Part shown: piece after piece, positions 10,663 through 19,429 of the stretch | Layout: each line of letters starts with the position of its first letter | Numbering within the stretch: the stretch's first letter is position 1 | Assembly (NCBI GenBank): GCA_035685165.1 | Contig: DASRBI010000001.1 | Location: 1 to 64,000 of the forward strand | Length of the DNA: 64,000 nucleotides | Source: DATFDN01 sp035685165 | Lineage (GTDB): Bacteria > Pseudomonadota > Alphaproteobacteria > Acetobacterales > Acetobacteraceae | Reading direction: 5' to 3' | Notes under the pieces: model-generated | Seen by the model: only the letters and a program-made list of their open reading frames with translations | Told to the model about the DNA's origin: nothing | Databases searched by the model: none | Made by a program: the position numbers and the translations under genes

Positions 10663-11415
10663 ATGGCGCATGTGGAGGTCTCGGTCGCCGACCGGATCAT
10701 GGAGATCCGGCTCAACCGGCCGGAGAAGAAGAACGCGCTGACCGGCGCGATGTACGCCGCTATCGCCGACGCGCTCGGCGCGGCGGAGGCAGACCGCACG
10801 GTGCGCTGCGTCCTGCTGTGCGCAGCTGGCGACAGCTTCTGCGCGGGCAACGACCTCAACGACTTTCTCGCCGACCGCTCGGGGATCGAGGAGCGGCCGT
10901 CGGGGTGGTTCCTGCGCGCGCTGGCCGGCGCGCAAACCGTGATCGTGGCGGCAGTGCAGGGCGCGGCGGTCGGCGTCGGCGCCACCATGCTGCTGCACTG
11001 CGACCTGATCGTCGCCGCCCCTGACGCGGCACTCTCGGTGCCGTTCGTCCGCCTCGGAGTGACGCCGGAGGCCGCGAGTTCGCTGTTGCTCCCCCGCCTC
11101 ATCGGGCATCAGCGCGCGATGGAGCTGTTCCTGCTCGGCGAGCCGATCGGCGCCGAGCAGGCGCTGGCCCATGGGTTGGTCAACCGCATCGTTGAGGCAT
11201 CAAAGTTGCTGGAATCGGCGCGCGCTCTCGCTTCCCGGGTCGCGTCCCTGCCGCCGGAAGCGGTCCGCGCGACCAAGCGTCTGGCGCGGACCGCGGCGGG
11301 CATTGCCGGACAAATGGCCGCGGAGGCGCCGGTATTCGCCGAGAGGCTGCGATCTCCGGAAACAAAGGAGGCGATGACCGCGTTCTTCGAGAAGCGGCAG
11401 CCGCACTTCGACTGA
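10663..11415 (+). CDS. Enoyl-CoA hydratase/isomerase family protein
   Basis: Crotonase-fold enzyme acting on an unsaturated acyl-CoA. The 250-residue protein starts MAHVEVSVADRIMEIRLNRP, has the oxyanion-hole region DSFCAGNDLNDF and the second loop VGVGATMLLHCDLIVAA. In place of the hydratase Glu pair it has FVRLGVTPEAASSLLLPRLI, which keeps only the later Glu, as in isomerase-like members. The exact substrate cannot be read from sequence. The frame is open further upstream, but the ATG at 10663 fits the family N-terminus. Confidence 0.9.
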   Translation: MAHVEVSVADRIMEIRLNRPEKKNALTGAMYAAIADALGAAEADRTVRCVLLCAAGDSFCAGNDLNDFLADRSGIEERPSGWFLRALAGAQTVIVAAVQGAAVGVGATMLLHCDLIVAAPDAALSVPFVRLGVTPEAASSLLLPRLIGHQRAMELFLLGEPIGAEQALAHGLVNRIVEASKLLESARALASRVASLPPEAVRATKRLARTAAGIAGQMAAEAPVFAERLRSPETKEAMTAFFEKRQPHFD

Positions 11416-11497
11416 CAACGACTGGCGAGATTGTGATGAGAAGGCTCGCCGCCGTTGTTTAACACGGTAACGAGCGAACGGGGTAAGCACGCGACAA

Positions 11498-13873
11498 ATG
11501 GCTAGAACCACCCCGAGTCGATCGAACGGCGCGAGCGAGCCGGACCGCTTTCATCTGCTCGTCGATTCGATTACCGAATATGCGCTCTACATGATGGACG
11601 TCAACGGGTTCGTGATGAGTTGGAACGTTGGCGCCCAGCGTATGAAGGGATATCTCGATACCGAAATCATAGGCCAGCATTATTCGCGATTTTTCCGCCC
11701 GGCCGATCGAGAGGCTGGGGTGCCACAGCAGATCCTTGCGCGCGCCGCCGCCGAAGGGCGCCACGAGGTGGAAGGCTGGCGGGTCCGCAAGGACGGTTCC
11801 CTGTTCTGGGTGCAAGCCGTCGTGCACCGGATCAACAGCGACGACGGGGGGCATATCGGATTTGCCAAGGTCACCCGTGACATGACCGAGCGGCGGGAAG
11901 CGGAGTTGAGGCTTGCCGACAGCGAGCGGCGCTTCCGGCTGCTGGTACGGAGCGTGGTGGACTACGCGATCTTCATGCTCGACCCGAGCGGGGTCGTGAC
12001 CAACTGGAACATTGGCGCCGAACGCATTCACGGCTATGCGGAAGCCGAAATCGTCAACCAACATTTCAGTCGATTCTATACCTGGCAGGATCGCGCGGCA
12101 GGTCTGCCAGCGCGCAATCTGGAGATTGCCGCCCGAGAAGGCCGGCTGGAGACGGAGGGGTGGCGCGTCCGCAAGGACGGCACTCGCTTCTGGGCTGCCG
12201 TCGTACTCGATGCCGTCCGCGAGGAGAAAGGCGAGCTGATCGGTTTTGCCAAGATCACCCGCGATATAACCGGCCGGCGCGCCCAACAGCAAGCGCTGAT
12301 CGAAAGCGAGCGGCAGTTCCGGCTGCTGATGAACTCGGTCATCGACTATGCCTTGTTCATGCTCGACCTGAACGGCAATGTGGTGAGCTGGAACGCTGGC
12401 GCGGAGCGCATAAAGGGCTACAAGGCCGAGGAGATCATCGGTCAGCATTTCTCCAAGTTCTACTTGGAAAGCGAGCGCGTGGCCGGCGTGCCGGCCCGCT
12501 CGCTGCAGGTCGCCGCCACGCAGGGGCGCTTCGAGGCCGAAGGCTGGCGCGTGCGCAAGGATGGCAGCCAGTTCTGGGCCAACGTCGTCCTTGATCCCGT
12601 GCACGACGAGGAAGGAAAGCTGATCGGCTTCGCCAAGATCACCCGCGACATCACCGAACGGCGCGAGGCCCAGCAAGCGTTGCAGGAGGCGCACGCGCAG
12701 CTCGCGCAGGCGCAGAAGATGGAGGCGCTCGGTCAACTCACCGGCGGCGTGGCGCACGATTTCAACAATTTGCTAATGGTGATCAGCGGGTATATTGGCA
12801 CAATCAAGAGCAAACTCCAGGACGATCCGCGCGGGCTGCGCGCGGCCAACGCGATCGAAGCCGCAGCCAAGCGCGGCGAAGCGCTGACGCGGCAGCTTCT
12901 TGCCTTCTCCCGTCGTCAGAGCCTGCGACCGGTCGTGGTTCAATTGCGCGATGTGCTCGACGCCATCCGGCCGATGCTGGCGAGCACGCTCAGCGGCGGC
13001 TTCCGACTGGTGGAAACAATAGCTGCCGATCTCTGGCCGGTACGGCTTGACCCCAACGAGCTCGAACTGGCGCTGATCAACCTGATCGTGAATGCACGCG
13101 ACGCGATGGAGCAATCGGGGCTCGTGACGCTAACCGCCGAGAACGTCGCCGTTCCCCGCGGAACGGCGTCGGGCGATGTTGAGGGCGAGTGCGTGGCGAT
13201 CTCCGTCGCCGATACCGGCTCCGGCATCCCTCCCGATGTGCTGCCCAGGGTGTTCGATCCCTTCTTCACAACCAAGGAGCCCGGGAAGGGGACCGGTCTC
13301 GGACTATCGCAAGTCCATGGCTTCGTGCATCAGTCTGGCGGCAGCGTGAGAATTGCCAGCGAGGTGGGACGCGGTACCACCGTTACGCTTTACCTGCCGC
13401 GCGCCCCAGCGGCCGAGCTGGAGCAGCCTCCTCCGGCTGATCTCGAGACGATACCGGCCGGCCATCTCTCCGTCTTGCTGGTGGAAGACAACAAGGAAGT
13501 CGCCGAAGCGACGCGCGATTTGCTGGAGCAGCTCAACTGCCGGGTCGAGACGTCGACGCACGCCGAGGAGGCGCTAGAGAAGCTCAGAACGGCGCGCGTC
13601 GATCTCGTGCTCAGCGACATCGTGATGACCGGGCCGATGAACGGCCTCGATTTCGCGCGGGCGGTGCGGCGGCAGAGGCCAGGCCTGCCGGTGATCCTGG
13701 CGACCGGGTACAGCATCGCAGCCGAACAGGCGGCCGCGGAGTTCAGCGTGCTGCGGAAACCGTACGGTCTCGCTGATCTCGGCAAGGCGATCGCCGCCTT
13801 CGGGGGCGGTTCGCGCAAAACCTCGACCCTGCTGCCGTTCAACCCCGCACGGCGCAACTCGCCACCCAAGTAG
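11498..13873 (+). CDS. Hybrid sensor histidine kinase with three tandem PAS domains
   Basis: Cytoplasmic 791-residue sensor: PAS1 (about 17-140), PAS2 (145-268), PAS3 (272-400), a phosphoacceptor helix with H420 in LTGGVAHDFNNLL, an ATPase domain (NLIVNARDAM, VADTGSGIPPDV, GKGTGLGLSQ) and a C-terminal receiver (about 655-770) with D707 in LVLSDIVMTGPMNG. The three PAS units start at F18, F146 and F274, an exact 128-residue period, and share EGWRVRKDG and IGFAK.TRD.T.RR, so they arose by tandem duplication. No transmembrane segment is seen, so the signal is intracellular. No output regulator lies next to it. It is convergent with rpe, with no bases between the stops. Confidence 0.93.
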   Translation: MARTTPSRSNGASEPDRFHLLVDSITEYALYMMDVNGFVMSWNVGAQRMKGYLDTEIIGQHYSRFFRPADREAGVPQQILARAAAEGRHEVEGWRVRKDGSLFWVQAVVHRINSDDGGHIGFAKVTRDMTERREAELRLADSERRFRLLVRSVVDYAIFMLDPSGVVTNWNIGAERIHGYAEAEIVNQHFSRFYTWQDRAAGLPARNLEIAAREGRLETEGWRVRKDGTRFWAAVVLDAVREEKGELIGFAKITRDITGRRAQQQALIESERQFRLLMNSVIDYALFMLDLNGNVVSWNAGAERIKGYKAEEIIGQHFSKFYLESERVAGVPARSLQVAATQGRFEAEGWRVRKDGSQFWANVVLDPVHDEEGKLIGFAKITRDITERREAQQALQEAHAQLAQAQKMEALGQLTGGVAHDFNNLLMVISGYIGTIKSKLQDDPRGLRAANAIEAAAKRGEALTRQLLAFSRRQSLRPVVVQLRDVLDAIRPMLASTLSGGFRLVETIAADLWPVRLDPNELELALINLIVNARDAMEQSGLVTLTAENVAVPRGTASGDVEGECVAISVADTGSGIPPDVLPRVFDPFFTTKEPGKGTGLGLSQVHGFVHQSGGSVRIASEVGRGTTVTLYLPRAPAAELEQPPPADLETIPAGHLSVLLVEDNKEVAEATRDLLEQLNCRVETSTHAEEALEKLRTARVDLVLSDIVMTGPMNGLDFARAVRRQRPGLPVILATGYSIAAEQAAAEFSVLRKPYGLADLGKAIAAFGGGSRKTSTLLPFNPARRNSPPK

Positions 13874-14536
13874 TCAGTCCCGCCCGCGCAGGGCGGCGAT
13901 CGCCTGGGCGTAGGGCGGCCGATGAAATACCGCCGACCCCGCCACCAGGACCGAGGCGCCGGCCGCGATGACGCGGGGTGCGGTCTGCGGCGTAATCCCG
14001 CCATCCACCTCGATGTGGATCGGGCGGTCGCCGATCATCCGGCGCACACGCCGGACCTTCTCAATCTGCGCCTCGATGAAATGCTGCCCTCCGAATCCGG
14101 GATTGACACTCATGACCAGCACGAGATCGATGCGATCAAGCACATAGGCCACGGCCCCTTCCGGCGTCGCCGGATTGAGCGCGACGCCCGCCGACTTGCC
14201 GAGGGCGCGGATCGCCTGAAGCGTGCGATCGAGATGCGCGCAGGCCTCTACATGCACCGTCATGCGGTCAACGCCGGCCTCGGCGAACGCTTCGAGGTAA
14301 GGATCGGCCGGTGCGATCATCAGGTGCGTGTCGAAGCACTTGGCACTCGACTTGCGGATGGCGCGGATCACATCCGGCCCGAAGGTGATGTTGGGCACAT
14401 AGTGCCCATCCATCACGTCTAGGTGGATCCAGTCGGCGCCGGCCTGGTCCACCGCGTGCACTTCCTCGCCCAGCCGCGCGAAATCGGCGGAGAGGATGGA
14501 GGGGGCGACGAGAACGGCTCTTTGGGGCTCGGACAT
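13874..14536 (-). CDS. rpe: Ribulose-phosphate 3-epimerase
   Basis: Interconverts ribulose 5-phosphate and xylulose 5-phosphate (pentose phosphate and Calvin pathways). The (beta/alpha)8 protein has VAPSILSADFARLGEEV, the metal/catalytic DWIHLDVMDGHYVPNITFGP, THLMIAPADPY, LVMSVNPGFGGQ and IEVDGGITPQT. With the ATG at 14536 (MSEPQRAVL) it is 220 residues, the usual size; a GTG nine bases upstream is possible but less likely. Its stop directly abuts the convergent sensor-kinase stop. Confidence 0.96.
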   Translation of the reverse strand: MSEPQRAVLVAPSILSADFARLGEEVHAVDQAGADWIHLDVMDGHYVPNITFGPDVIRAIRKSSAKCFDTHLMIAPADPYLEAFAEAGVDRMTVHVEACAHLDRTLQAIRALGKSAGVALNPATPEGAVAYVLDRIDLVLVMSVNPGFGGQHFIEAQIEKVRRVRRMIGDRPIHIEVDGGITPQTAPRVIAAGASVLVAGSAVFHRPPYAQAIAALRGRD

Positions 14537-14686
14537 GAGGATCACGCTATCAGAAACGACCGGGCCGCTGCACCCGCCGCGGACCGAACCGGTCGGCGAG
14601 CGGAGGTTGCACGGCGCCGCCTTTGGAACCAGAACCTGGACTACCCGTTCCGCAAGGACGCTGCTACCGGCCGTCAGGGAGTGTTC

Positions 14687-15676
14687 ATGATGCCGGACGA
14701 TCAGAGCGCGTTGGCCGAACGATCCCGGCGGGCCGGGCGGGGACGCAGCGCGGCCAGCCCGATGCGGATCCCGTCGTATGGCTGGAAGGCCATAGCTTGG
14801 CGCGCGTTCGCCGAGATGAACAACCGGAACCTATTCCTGGTGGCCGGCGGCGTTTCCTATTACGTCCTGCTGGCGTTGTTTCCCGGACTGGTTGCTCTGG
14901 TTTCGATCTACGGCCTGGTGTCGGATCCGGCTCAGGTCGAGAAGCAAGTCGATGCGATGTCGGGAATGCTTCCGGAATCCGCCCGTGAGCTTGTGGCCTC
15001 CGAGCTACACAGCATCGTTACCGCGTCTGGCCGGGCGCTCAGCTTCGGCGTGGTGATCGGTATCCTGTTCGCGATCTGGAGCGCCTCGCGGGGCATGAGC
15101 GGGCTGATGTCCGCGCTCGACATCTCCTACGGCGAAACGGACAGCCGCAGCTTCCTGCGCTTCAACCTTACGGCCCTCGTGCTGACGCTTGTCCTTCTCA
15201 TCGGTGGCATTGTCGCCGTCGCGCTGGTGGCGCTGCTCCCGGCCGTGGTAACCAACTCCCACAGCGGGATCCTGGGCTGGGTGTTGCTGATCGCCGAATG
15301 GCCGGTGCTGTTCCTGCTCGTGCTCACGGGGTTCGCGCTGCTTTACCGTTTCGCGCCGGATCGGCACCCGCCGAAGTGGCGCTGGCTCACTCCCGGCGCG
15401 GCGATCGCCGCGTTCCTTTGGATCGTCGGTTCGATCCTGTTCAGCGTCTATGTGTCGCACTTCTCCAACTACAACGCGACCTACGGCTCGCTGGGCGCCG
15501 TAGTCGTTCTGCTGACGTGGCTTTATCTCTCGGCGTTCGTCGTTCTGCTGGGGGCGCTGATCAACGCCGAAGCGGAGCGTCAAACGCGGCACGACGCCAA
15601 CGACAAGACGCCGAAGCCGATAGGACACCGCGGCGCCCATGCCGCCGACACGGTCGGGCCGAGCGCCGGACGCTGA
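14687..15676 (+). CDS. YihY/virulence factor BrkB family membrane protein
   Basis: Integral membrane protein of 329 residues from the ATG at 14687 (MMPDDQSALAERS). The YihY/BrkB signature is clear: NNRNLFLVAGGVSYYVLLAL near the start and YNATYGSLGAVVVLLTWLYL near the end, with about six hydrophobic segments. Function is unsettled; the old RNase BN label for this family is not supported. The N-terminal 30 residues are basic and the C-terminus is hydrophilic, suggesting both ends face the cytoplasm. An in-frame ATG follows immediately at 14690, so the start could be one codon later. Confidence 0.92.
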   Translation: MMPDDQSALAERSRRAGRGRSAASPMRIPSYGWKAIAWRAFAEMNNRNLFLVAGGVSYYVLLALFPGLVALVSIYGLVSDPAQVEKQVDAMSGMLPESARELVASELHSIVTASGRALSFGVVIGILFAIWSASRGMSGLMSALDISYGETDSRSFLRFNLTALVLTLVLLIGGIVAVALVALLPAVVTNSHSGILGWVLLIAEWPVLFLLVLTGFALLYRFAPDRHPPKWRWLTPGAAIAAFLWIVGSILFSVYVSHFSNYNATYGSLGAVVVLLTWLYLSAFVVLLGALINAEAERQTRHDANDKTPKPIGHRGAHAADTVGPSAGR

Positions 15677-15734
15677 GGCTGGCGCGGCATTGCCGGCCCG
15701 ATTAGCCTCCGCCCAAACAAAGAGGGGAACGTCG

Positions 15735-16682
15735 ATGGCGCACCGCGTCAACCGGGCGATCGAGTTGCTGCAGCAAGACCAGGCGATCTATTACACCGGG
15801 GCGCATTCTGGCCACGTGCTGACCGAGGCCCAGGGCCGCGCCGATGCCGGCACCTGGGCCGACTACATAAATGTCGGCATGGAGCACGGCGCGTTCGACA
15901 TGAGCGGGCTGGAAGCCTACATGCGTGGCCTCGTCGCGGGCGGCCCGACACGGTCGGGGCATCGCACGCCGGCCGTGATCGTGGAAGCGCCGGTCAACGG
16001 CACCGACGCGCTGAACGTGCGGCACAATGCTTGGCAGTTCCGCCAGATCCTCGGCCGGGGCGTGCACGGCGTGCTGCTCTGCCAGGCCGAGAACGCCGCC
16101 GCGGTGCGCGCCTTCGTCGAATCCTGCCGCTATCCGCACCAGCAGATCGGGGTGGATCCCGCCCTGCCCTCGCCGCGGGCGCGGCTCGAGGGCGCGCGCG
16201 TGCATGAGACCGAGACCGCGGGCAAGCTCGGCTACGGCACGCGCGGACGCGGATCGGAGCATACCGCCGCGCCGATTTGGGGCCTGTCCGACCAGGAATA
16301 TTTCGCACGCGCCGATCCCTGGCCGCTCAACCCGGCGGGCGAGCTAATGCTCGGCGTGAAGCTGGAAAGCCCGGAAGGCGTCGCCAACTGCGAGGAGATT
16401 CTCGCGGTGCCCGGGCTTGCCTTTGCCGAGATGGGACCGGGCGATCTCGGCCTCGCGCTCGGCTACGTGGAGGTGCAACGCTTCCCCTATCCGCCGGAGA
16501 TGCGCGCCGCCCGCGAGCGGATCCTCGCCGCGTGCCGGCGCAACGGGATCGCGTTCCTGGAAGGCTGCACGCCGGAGACGGTGGTGGAGCGGATCGCGGA
16601 GGGCGTACGGGTCGTCTCGGGCGGTAACGAAGCCACCGCCCGCGTCGGCCGCGCGTTCCAGAAGCGCGCCATGGCGGTGTAA
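15735..16682 (+). CDS. HpcH/HpaI-type aldolase/citrate lyase family protein
   Basis: Class II pyruvate-type aldolase of 315 residues, likely splitting or forming a 2-oxo acid with a divalent metal. The start MAHRVNRAIELLQQDQAIYY follows a good ribosome binding site (AGAGGGGAAC). A metal-binding type segment LMLGVKLESPEGVANCEEIL and AEMGPGDLGLALGY are visible, with the family N-terminal IYYTGAHSGHVLTEAQG and WADYINVGMEHGAFD. The physiological substrate is unknown. It stands alone between a membrane-protein gene and mobA. Confidence 0.88.
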   Translation: MAHRVNRAIELLQQDQAIYYTGAHSGHVLTEAQGRADAGTWADYINVGMEHGAFDMSGLEAYMRGLVAGGPTRSGHRTPAVIVEAPVNGTDALNVRHNAWQFRQILGRGVHGVLLCQAENAAAVRAFVESCRYPHQQIGVDPALPSPRARLEGARVHETETAGKLGYGTRGRGSEHTAAPIWGLSDQEYFARADPWPLNPAGELMLGVKLESPEGVANCEEILAVPGLAFAEMGPGDLGLALGYVEVQRFPYPPEMRAARERILAACRRNGIAFLEGCTPETVVERIAEGVRVVSGGNEATARVGRAFQKRAMAV

Positions 16683-16774
16683 ACTCCCGGGTGTCCGGAC
16701 GGTCGACGCCGCCTGGACCGCTCCCGTTGCTTCCTCCGTATGATCTTGATTTCGATGGTCACGATCACTATGAA

Positions 16775-16837
16775 CGGGAGCTAGCCATGCCTTCTCATGC
16801 TTGGCCTCCTGGTTGGCCGGTCCGAGGCCAGCTCCCG
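16775..16837. other. Long inverted repeat between aldolase gene and mobA
   Basis: CGGGAGCTAGCC (16775-16786) and GGCCAGCTCCCG (16826-16837) are inverted with one mismatch around a 39-base interior. No T-run follows, so it is not a standard terminator, but it lies between two convergent genes and could stop or protect transcripts from both sides. A 21-codon ATG frame (16787-16852) runs through it and is probably meaningless. The rest of the 181-bp gap shows nothing recognisable. Confidence 0.4.
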
Positions 16838-16863
16838 GCCGGTCTCGTTTGACGCGCGATCGT

Positions 16864-17460
16864 TTACCGGCGGCGAACGCCCAAACGTGCCCGCGCCAGG
16901 TCCTCTGCCGTGTTGACGTTCAGGAACGGATCATCGGGTTCGGCCGGGAAATCGACCGGGCGCATGCCGATCGCGGCGGCGAACGCACCGGCCGCGACGG
17001 ACCCTGTTCCGGCGAGGCGACGCCGCAGCGCTTCGCGCGCCGCCACCGGCCACACGGCGACAAGGAAATGGGAGCGTCCGCCATTTGCCGCGCAAGCGGG
17101 TGGGGCGCCGAGCCTGCGCGCGAGTCCGAGCGGCGCGAACGGCGTATCGCCCGGCAGGGTAAGCAACACCGTGCCGCCCTGCCCGGCCGCCCAGTCGAGC
17201 CCGGCAAGCACGCCGGCAAGCGGACCGCGCCCGACAAACGGACCGTCATCGAGCACCGGCACGCCGAACCGTGCGAAGCGTGCCTTGTCGCCATTGGCGC
17301 TGATCGCGACCGCGGCGCACTCCGCCCGCAGCACCGCGAGCGCGCGCTCCAGCATCGTCTGCCCGCCCACATCGAGTAGCGGCTTGTCACCGCCGCCCAG
17401 CCGTCGCGCCGCGCCGCCCGCGAGCACGAGGCCGAACAGGCCGGGGATAGGGGCTGTCAT
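16864..17460 (-). CDS. mobA: Molybdenum cofactor guanylyltransferase MobA
   Basis: Attaches GMP to molybdopterin to give the guanine dinucleotide form of the cofactor. The 198-residue protein has the nucleotidyltransferase signature LFGLVLAGGAARRLGGGDKP, then GPLAGVLAGLDWA, TLPGDTPF and NVNTAEDLARA. Lies 13 bp downstream of, and on the same strand as, tRNA-His. The Mo enzyme in this window (32944-33615) is of the sulfite-oxidase type, which does not need the guanylated cofactor, so MobA must serve enzymes elsewhere. Confidence 0.94.
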   Translation of the reverse strand: MTAPIPGLFGLVLAGGAARRLGGGDKPLLDVGGQTMLERALAVLRAECAAVAISANGDKARFARFGVPVLDDGPFVGRGPLAGVLAGLDWAAGQGGTVLLTLPGDTPFAPLGLARRLGAPPACAANGGRSHFLVAVWPVAAREALRRRLAGTGSVAAGAFAAAIGMRPVDFPAEPDDPFLNVNTAEDLARARLGVRRR

Positions 17461-17473
17461 GGCAAACGGCGGG

Positions 17474-17550
17474 TGGGGCGAGCGATGGGACTCGAACCCA
17501 CGGCATCCAGGACCACAACCTGGCGCTCTACCAACTGAGCTACGCCCGCC
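17474..17550 (-). tRNA. tRNA-His(GTG)
   Basis: On the minus strand the 77 bases fold into a full cloverleaf. The acceptor arm pairs GCGGGCG with CGCTCGC (one G-T), the D arm is TAGCTCAGTTGGTAGAGC, the anticodon stem CCAGG/CCTGG holds loop TTGTGGT (anticodon GTG), and the T loop is GTTCGAGTC. An encoded G-1 opposite C73, the tRNA-His identity pair, and an encoded CCA end are present. It lies between the aminotransferase gene and mobA; no integrase or duplicated 3' end suggests an attachment site. Confidence 0.98.
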
Positions 17551-17592
17551 ACCGAGAACTGGCGCGCCTTCTGGACGATCAGCCCCCCGCCG

Positions 17593-18777
17593 TCAACGCG
17601 CCGCGGCGCTGTTGCGTATACGAAAGTGGTCGCGCAGCCGTCTGATCGCCTCGTCCAGCACATGGTCCTGTTTGCAGAACGCGAAGCGAGCATAGTTTCG
17701 CGGCGGATCGGGCGCGTCGTAGAACGCCGTCACAGGCACCGCCGCCACCTTCGCGTGCTCGGTGATGTGGCGGCAGAACGCCACGTCGTCCAGCGGGAAG
17801 CCGAGCGGCGTGAAGTCGGCGGTCACAAAATACGTGCCCCGCGTCGGGAGCACGCGCATCCCGAGCGCGGCGAGCCCGTCCGAGAGCCGGTCGCGCTTCG
17901 ATTGCAGGGCCGCCGCCAGCTCGGCGAAATAGGCGTCGTCCTTGGCGAGCCCGACGGCGACCGCCCGTTGCAGGTTGGGCGGCGTGGTGAAGGTCAGGTT
18001 CTGGTGCGCCTTGGCGACGATCTCGGCAAGCCGCGCGGGCGCCGTGACATAGCCGACCTTCCAACCGGTCAGCGAGAAGGTCTTGCCGGCGCTGCCGATC
18101 CGCATGGTGCGCTCGCGCATCCCGGGCAGGGTCATCAGTGGCACGTGGCGCGCGCCATCGAAGATAAGATGCTCGTACACCTCGTCGCAGATGGCGAAGG
18201 CGTCGTGACGCAGCACCAGATCGGCGATCAGGCCAAGCTCGGCCAGCGTGAACACCTTGCCGATGGGGTTCATGGGCGAGTTGAGTAGGATCGCCTTGGT
18301 GCGCGGGCCGAACGCCCCCGCCAGCTCGGCGTCCGGCAATTCCCAGCCGGGCGGCGTCAGGCGTACCAGCCGGGGGACCGCGCCGAGGAGGCGGATCACC
18401 GGCAGGTAGGTGTCATAGAGCGGCTCGATCGCCACCACCTCGTCGCCCGGCTCGAGCACCGCCATCAGACAGGCGGTGATCGCCTCGGTCGCCCCGGAGG
18501 TGACGACCACCTCGGTCATCGGTTCGGCCTCGATCCCGTAGAATCGCGCATTGGCCGCCGCCACCGCGCGGCGCAGTTCCGGCACTCCCGGCATCGGCGG
18601 ATACTGGTTGCGCCCGTCGGTCAGCGCCGCGGCCGCCGCCGCGATGATGTCCGCGGGACCGTCGGTGTCGGGGAAGCCCTGACCCAGGTTGATCGCGCCG
18701 TGCTCGGCGGCGAGCGCCGACATGACGGTGAAGATCGTGGTGCCGAGACCGGAGAGCAGGCTGTTGGCGGGCTTCAC
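17593..18777 (-). CDS. Class I/II pyridoxal-phosphate aminotransferase
   Basis: A 394-residue fold-type I aminotransferase of the YbdL/kynurenine-aminotransferase/DapC-like group. Motifs: INLGQGFPDTDGP, VTSGATEAITACLM, NSPMNPIGKVFT, the PLP lysine in GSAGKTFSLTGWKVGY, and NYARFAFCK with the carboxylate-binding Arg. Such enzymes act on methionine, aromatic amino acids or succinyl-diaminopimelate; the substrate cannot be fixed here. The start is a GTG at 18777. It is divergent from glnB, sharing a 218-bp regulatory region. Confidence 0.9.
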   Translation of the reverse strand: MKPANSLLSGLGTTIFTVMSALAAEHGAINLGQGFPDTDGPADIIAAAAAALTDGRNQYPPMPGVPELRRAVAAANARFYGIEAEPMTEVVVTSGATEAITACLMAVLEPGDEVVAIEPLYDTYLPVIRLLGAVPRLVRLTPPGWELPDAELAGAFGPRTKAILLNSPMNPIGKVFTLAELGLIADLVLRHDAFAICDEVYEHLIFDGARHVPLMTLPGMRERTMRIGSAGKTFSLTGWKVGYVTAPARLAEIVAKAHQNLTFTTPPNLQRAVAVGLAKDDAYFAELAAALQSKRDRLSDGLAALGMRVLPTRGTYFVTADFTPLGFPLDDVAFCRHITEHAKVAAVPVTAFYDAPDPPRNYARFAFCKQDHVLDEAIRRLRDHFRIRNSAAAR

Positions 18778-18941
18778 CTCGGACGGGCTCCGTATTGTGA
18801 CGAGGGGGCCGGCGGGCAGTATCCGCCGCCCCTCGGTGGGTCAACGTGATTTGCCCGTTTCGCAGGCAGGCTGAGCCCCCGGCCGCCCAGCCGATAGGCT
18901 CGCCACCCCGGTTCCCCCCGGCCCTGGCGCCTGCTAGGGGC

Positions 18942-18957
18942 TGGCACGGCGTATGCA
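18942..18957 (+). promoter_or_regulatory. Sigma-54 (RpoN) promoter for glnB-glnA
   Basis: TGGCACGGCGTATGCA matches the -24/-12 consensus TGGCAC-N5-TTGCW at every position but one, with the correct GG-to-GC spacing. It lies 39 bp before the glnB ATG, giving an expected start near 18968. Sigma-54 control of glnB-glnA by NtrC under nitrogen limitation is established in other proteobacteria. No convincing NtrC enhancer site was found by eye in 18778-18941. Confidence 0.85.
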
Positions 18958-18995
18958 CTTTTGCACGGGAGGTCCGGCCCGCCGGACGCGACGGC

Positions 18996-19334
18996 ATGAA
19001 GAAGATCGAGGCAATCATCAAGCCTTTCAAGCTGGACGAGGTGAAGGAGGCGCTCCACGAAGTCGGGCTGCAGGGCATCACGGTCGTGGAGGCCAAGGGC
19101 TTCGGCCGCCAGAAGGGACACACGGAACTCTATCGGGGCGCCGAATACGTCGTCGATTTCCTGCCCAAGGTGAAGATCGAGGTGGTTTGCGACGACGCCG
19201 TTGTTGAGCGCGCGGTGGAGGCGATCATGACCGCCGCCCGCACCGGCCGGATCGGCGACGGCAAGATCTTCGTCTCCTCGGTGGAGGAGGTGATCCGCAT
19301 CCGCACCGGGGAGCGCGGGGTGGACGCGATCTGA
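18996..19334 (+). CDS. glnB: Nitrogen regulatory protein P-II
   Basis: Trimeric signal protein sensing 2-oxoglutarate and ATP/ADP and controlling glutamine synthetase adenylylation and NtrB/NtrC. The 112-residue protein starts MKKIEAIIKPFKLDEVKEAL and carries the T-loop with the uridylylation site Tyr51 (GHTELYRGAEYVVDFLPK) and the nucleotide site TGRIGDGKIFVSSVEEVIRI. Located 95 bp before glnA behind a sigma-54 promoter, which supports GlnB rather than the amtB-linked GlnK. Confidence 0.96.
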   Translation: MKKIEAIIKPFKLDEVKEALHEVGLQGITVVEAKGFGRQKGHTELYRGAEYVVDFLPKVKIEVVCDDAVVERAVEAIMTAARTGRIGDGKIFVSSVEEVIRIRTGERGVDAI

Positions 19335-19429
19335 GATGGATTCCCGCTATCGGCCCGCCGGGGAAGGGGTTAAACGGGCCGGCACACAAAGCCGCGAGGG
19401 CGGCGAAACAAGGAGTTGGGGGTTGAAGT

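Noticed and set aside
17474..17550. tRNA-His as an island attachment site
   Set aside because: No integrase, no repeated tRNA 3' end and ordinary housekeeping genes on both sides.
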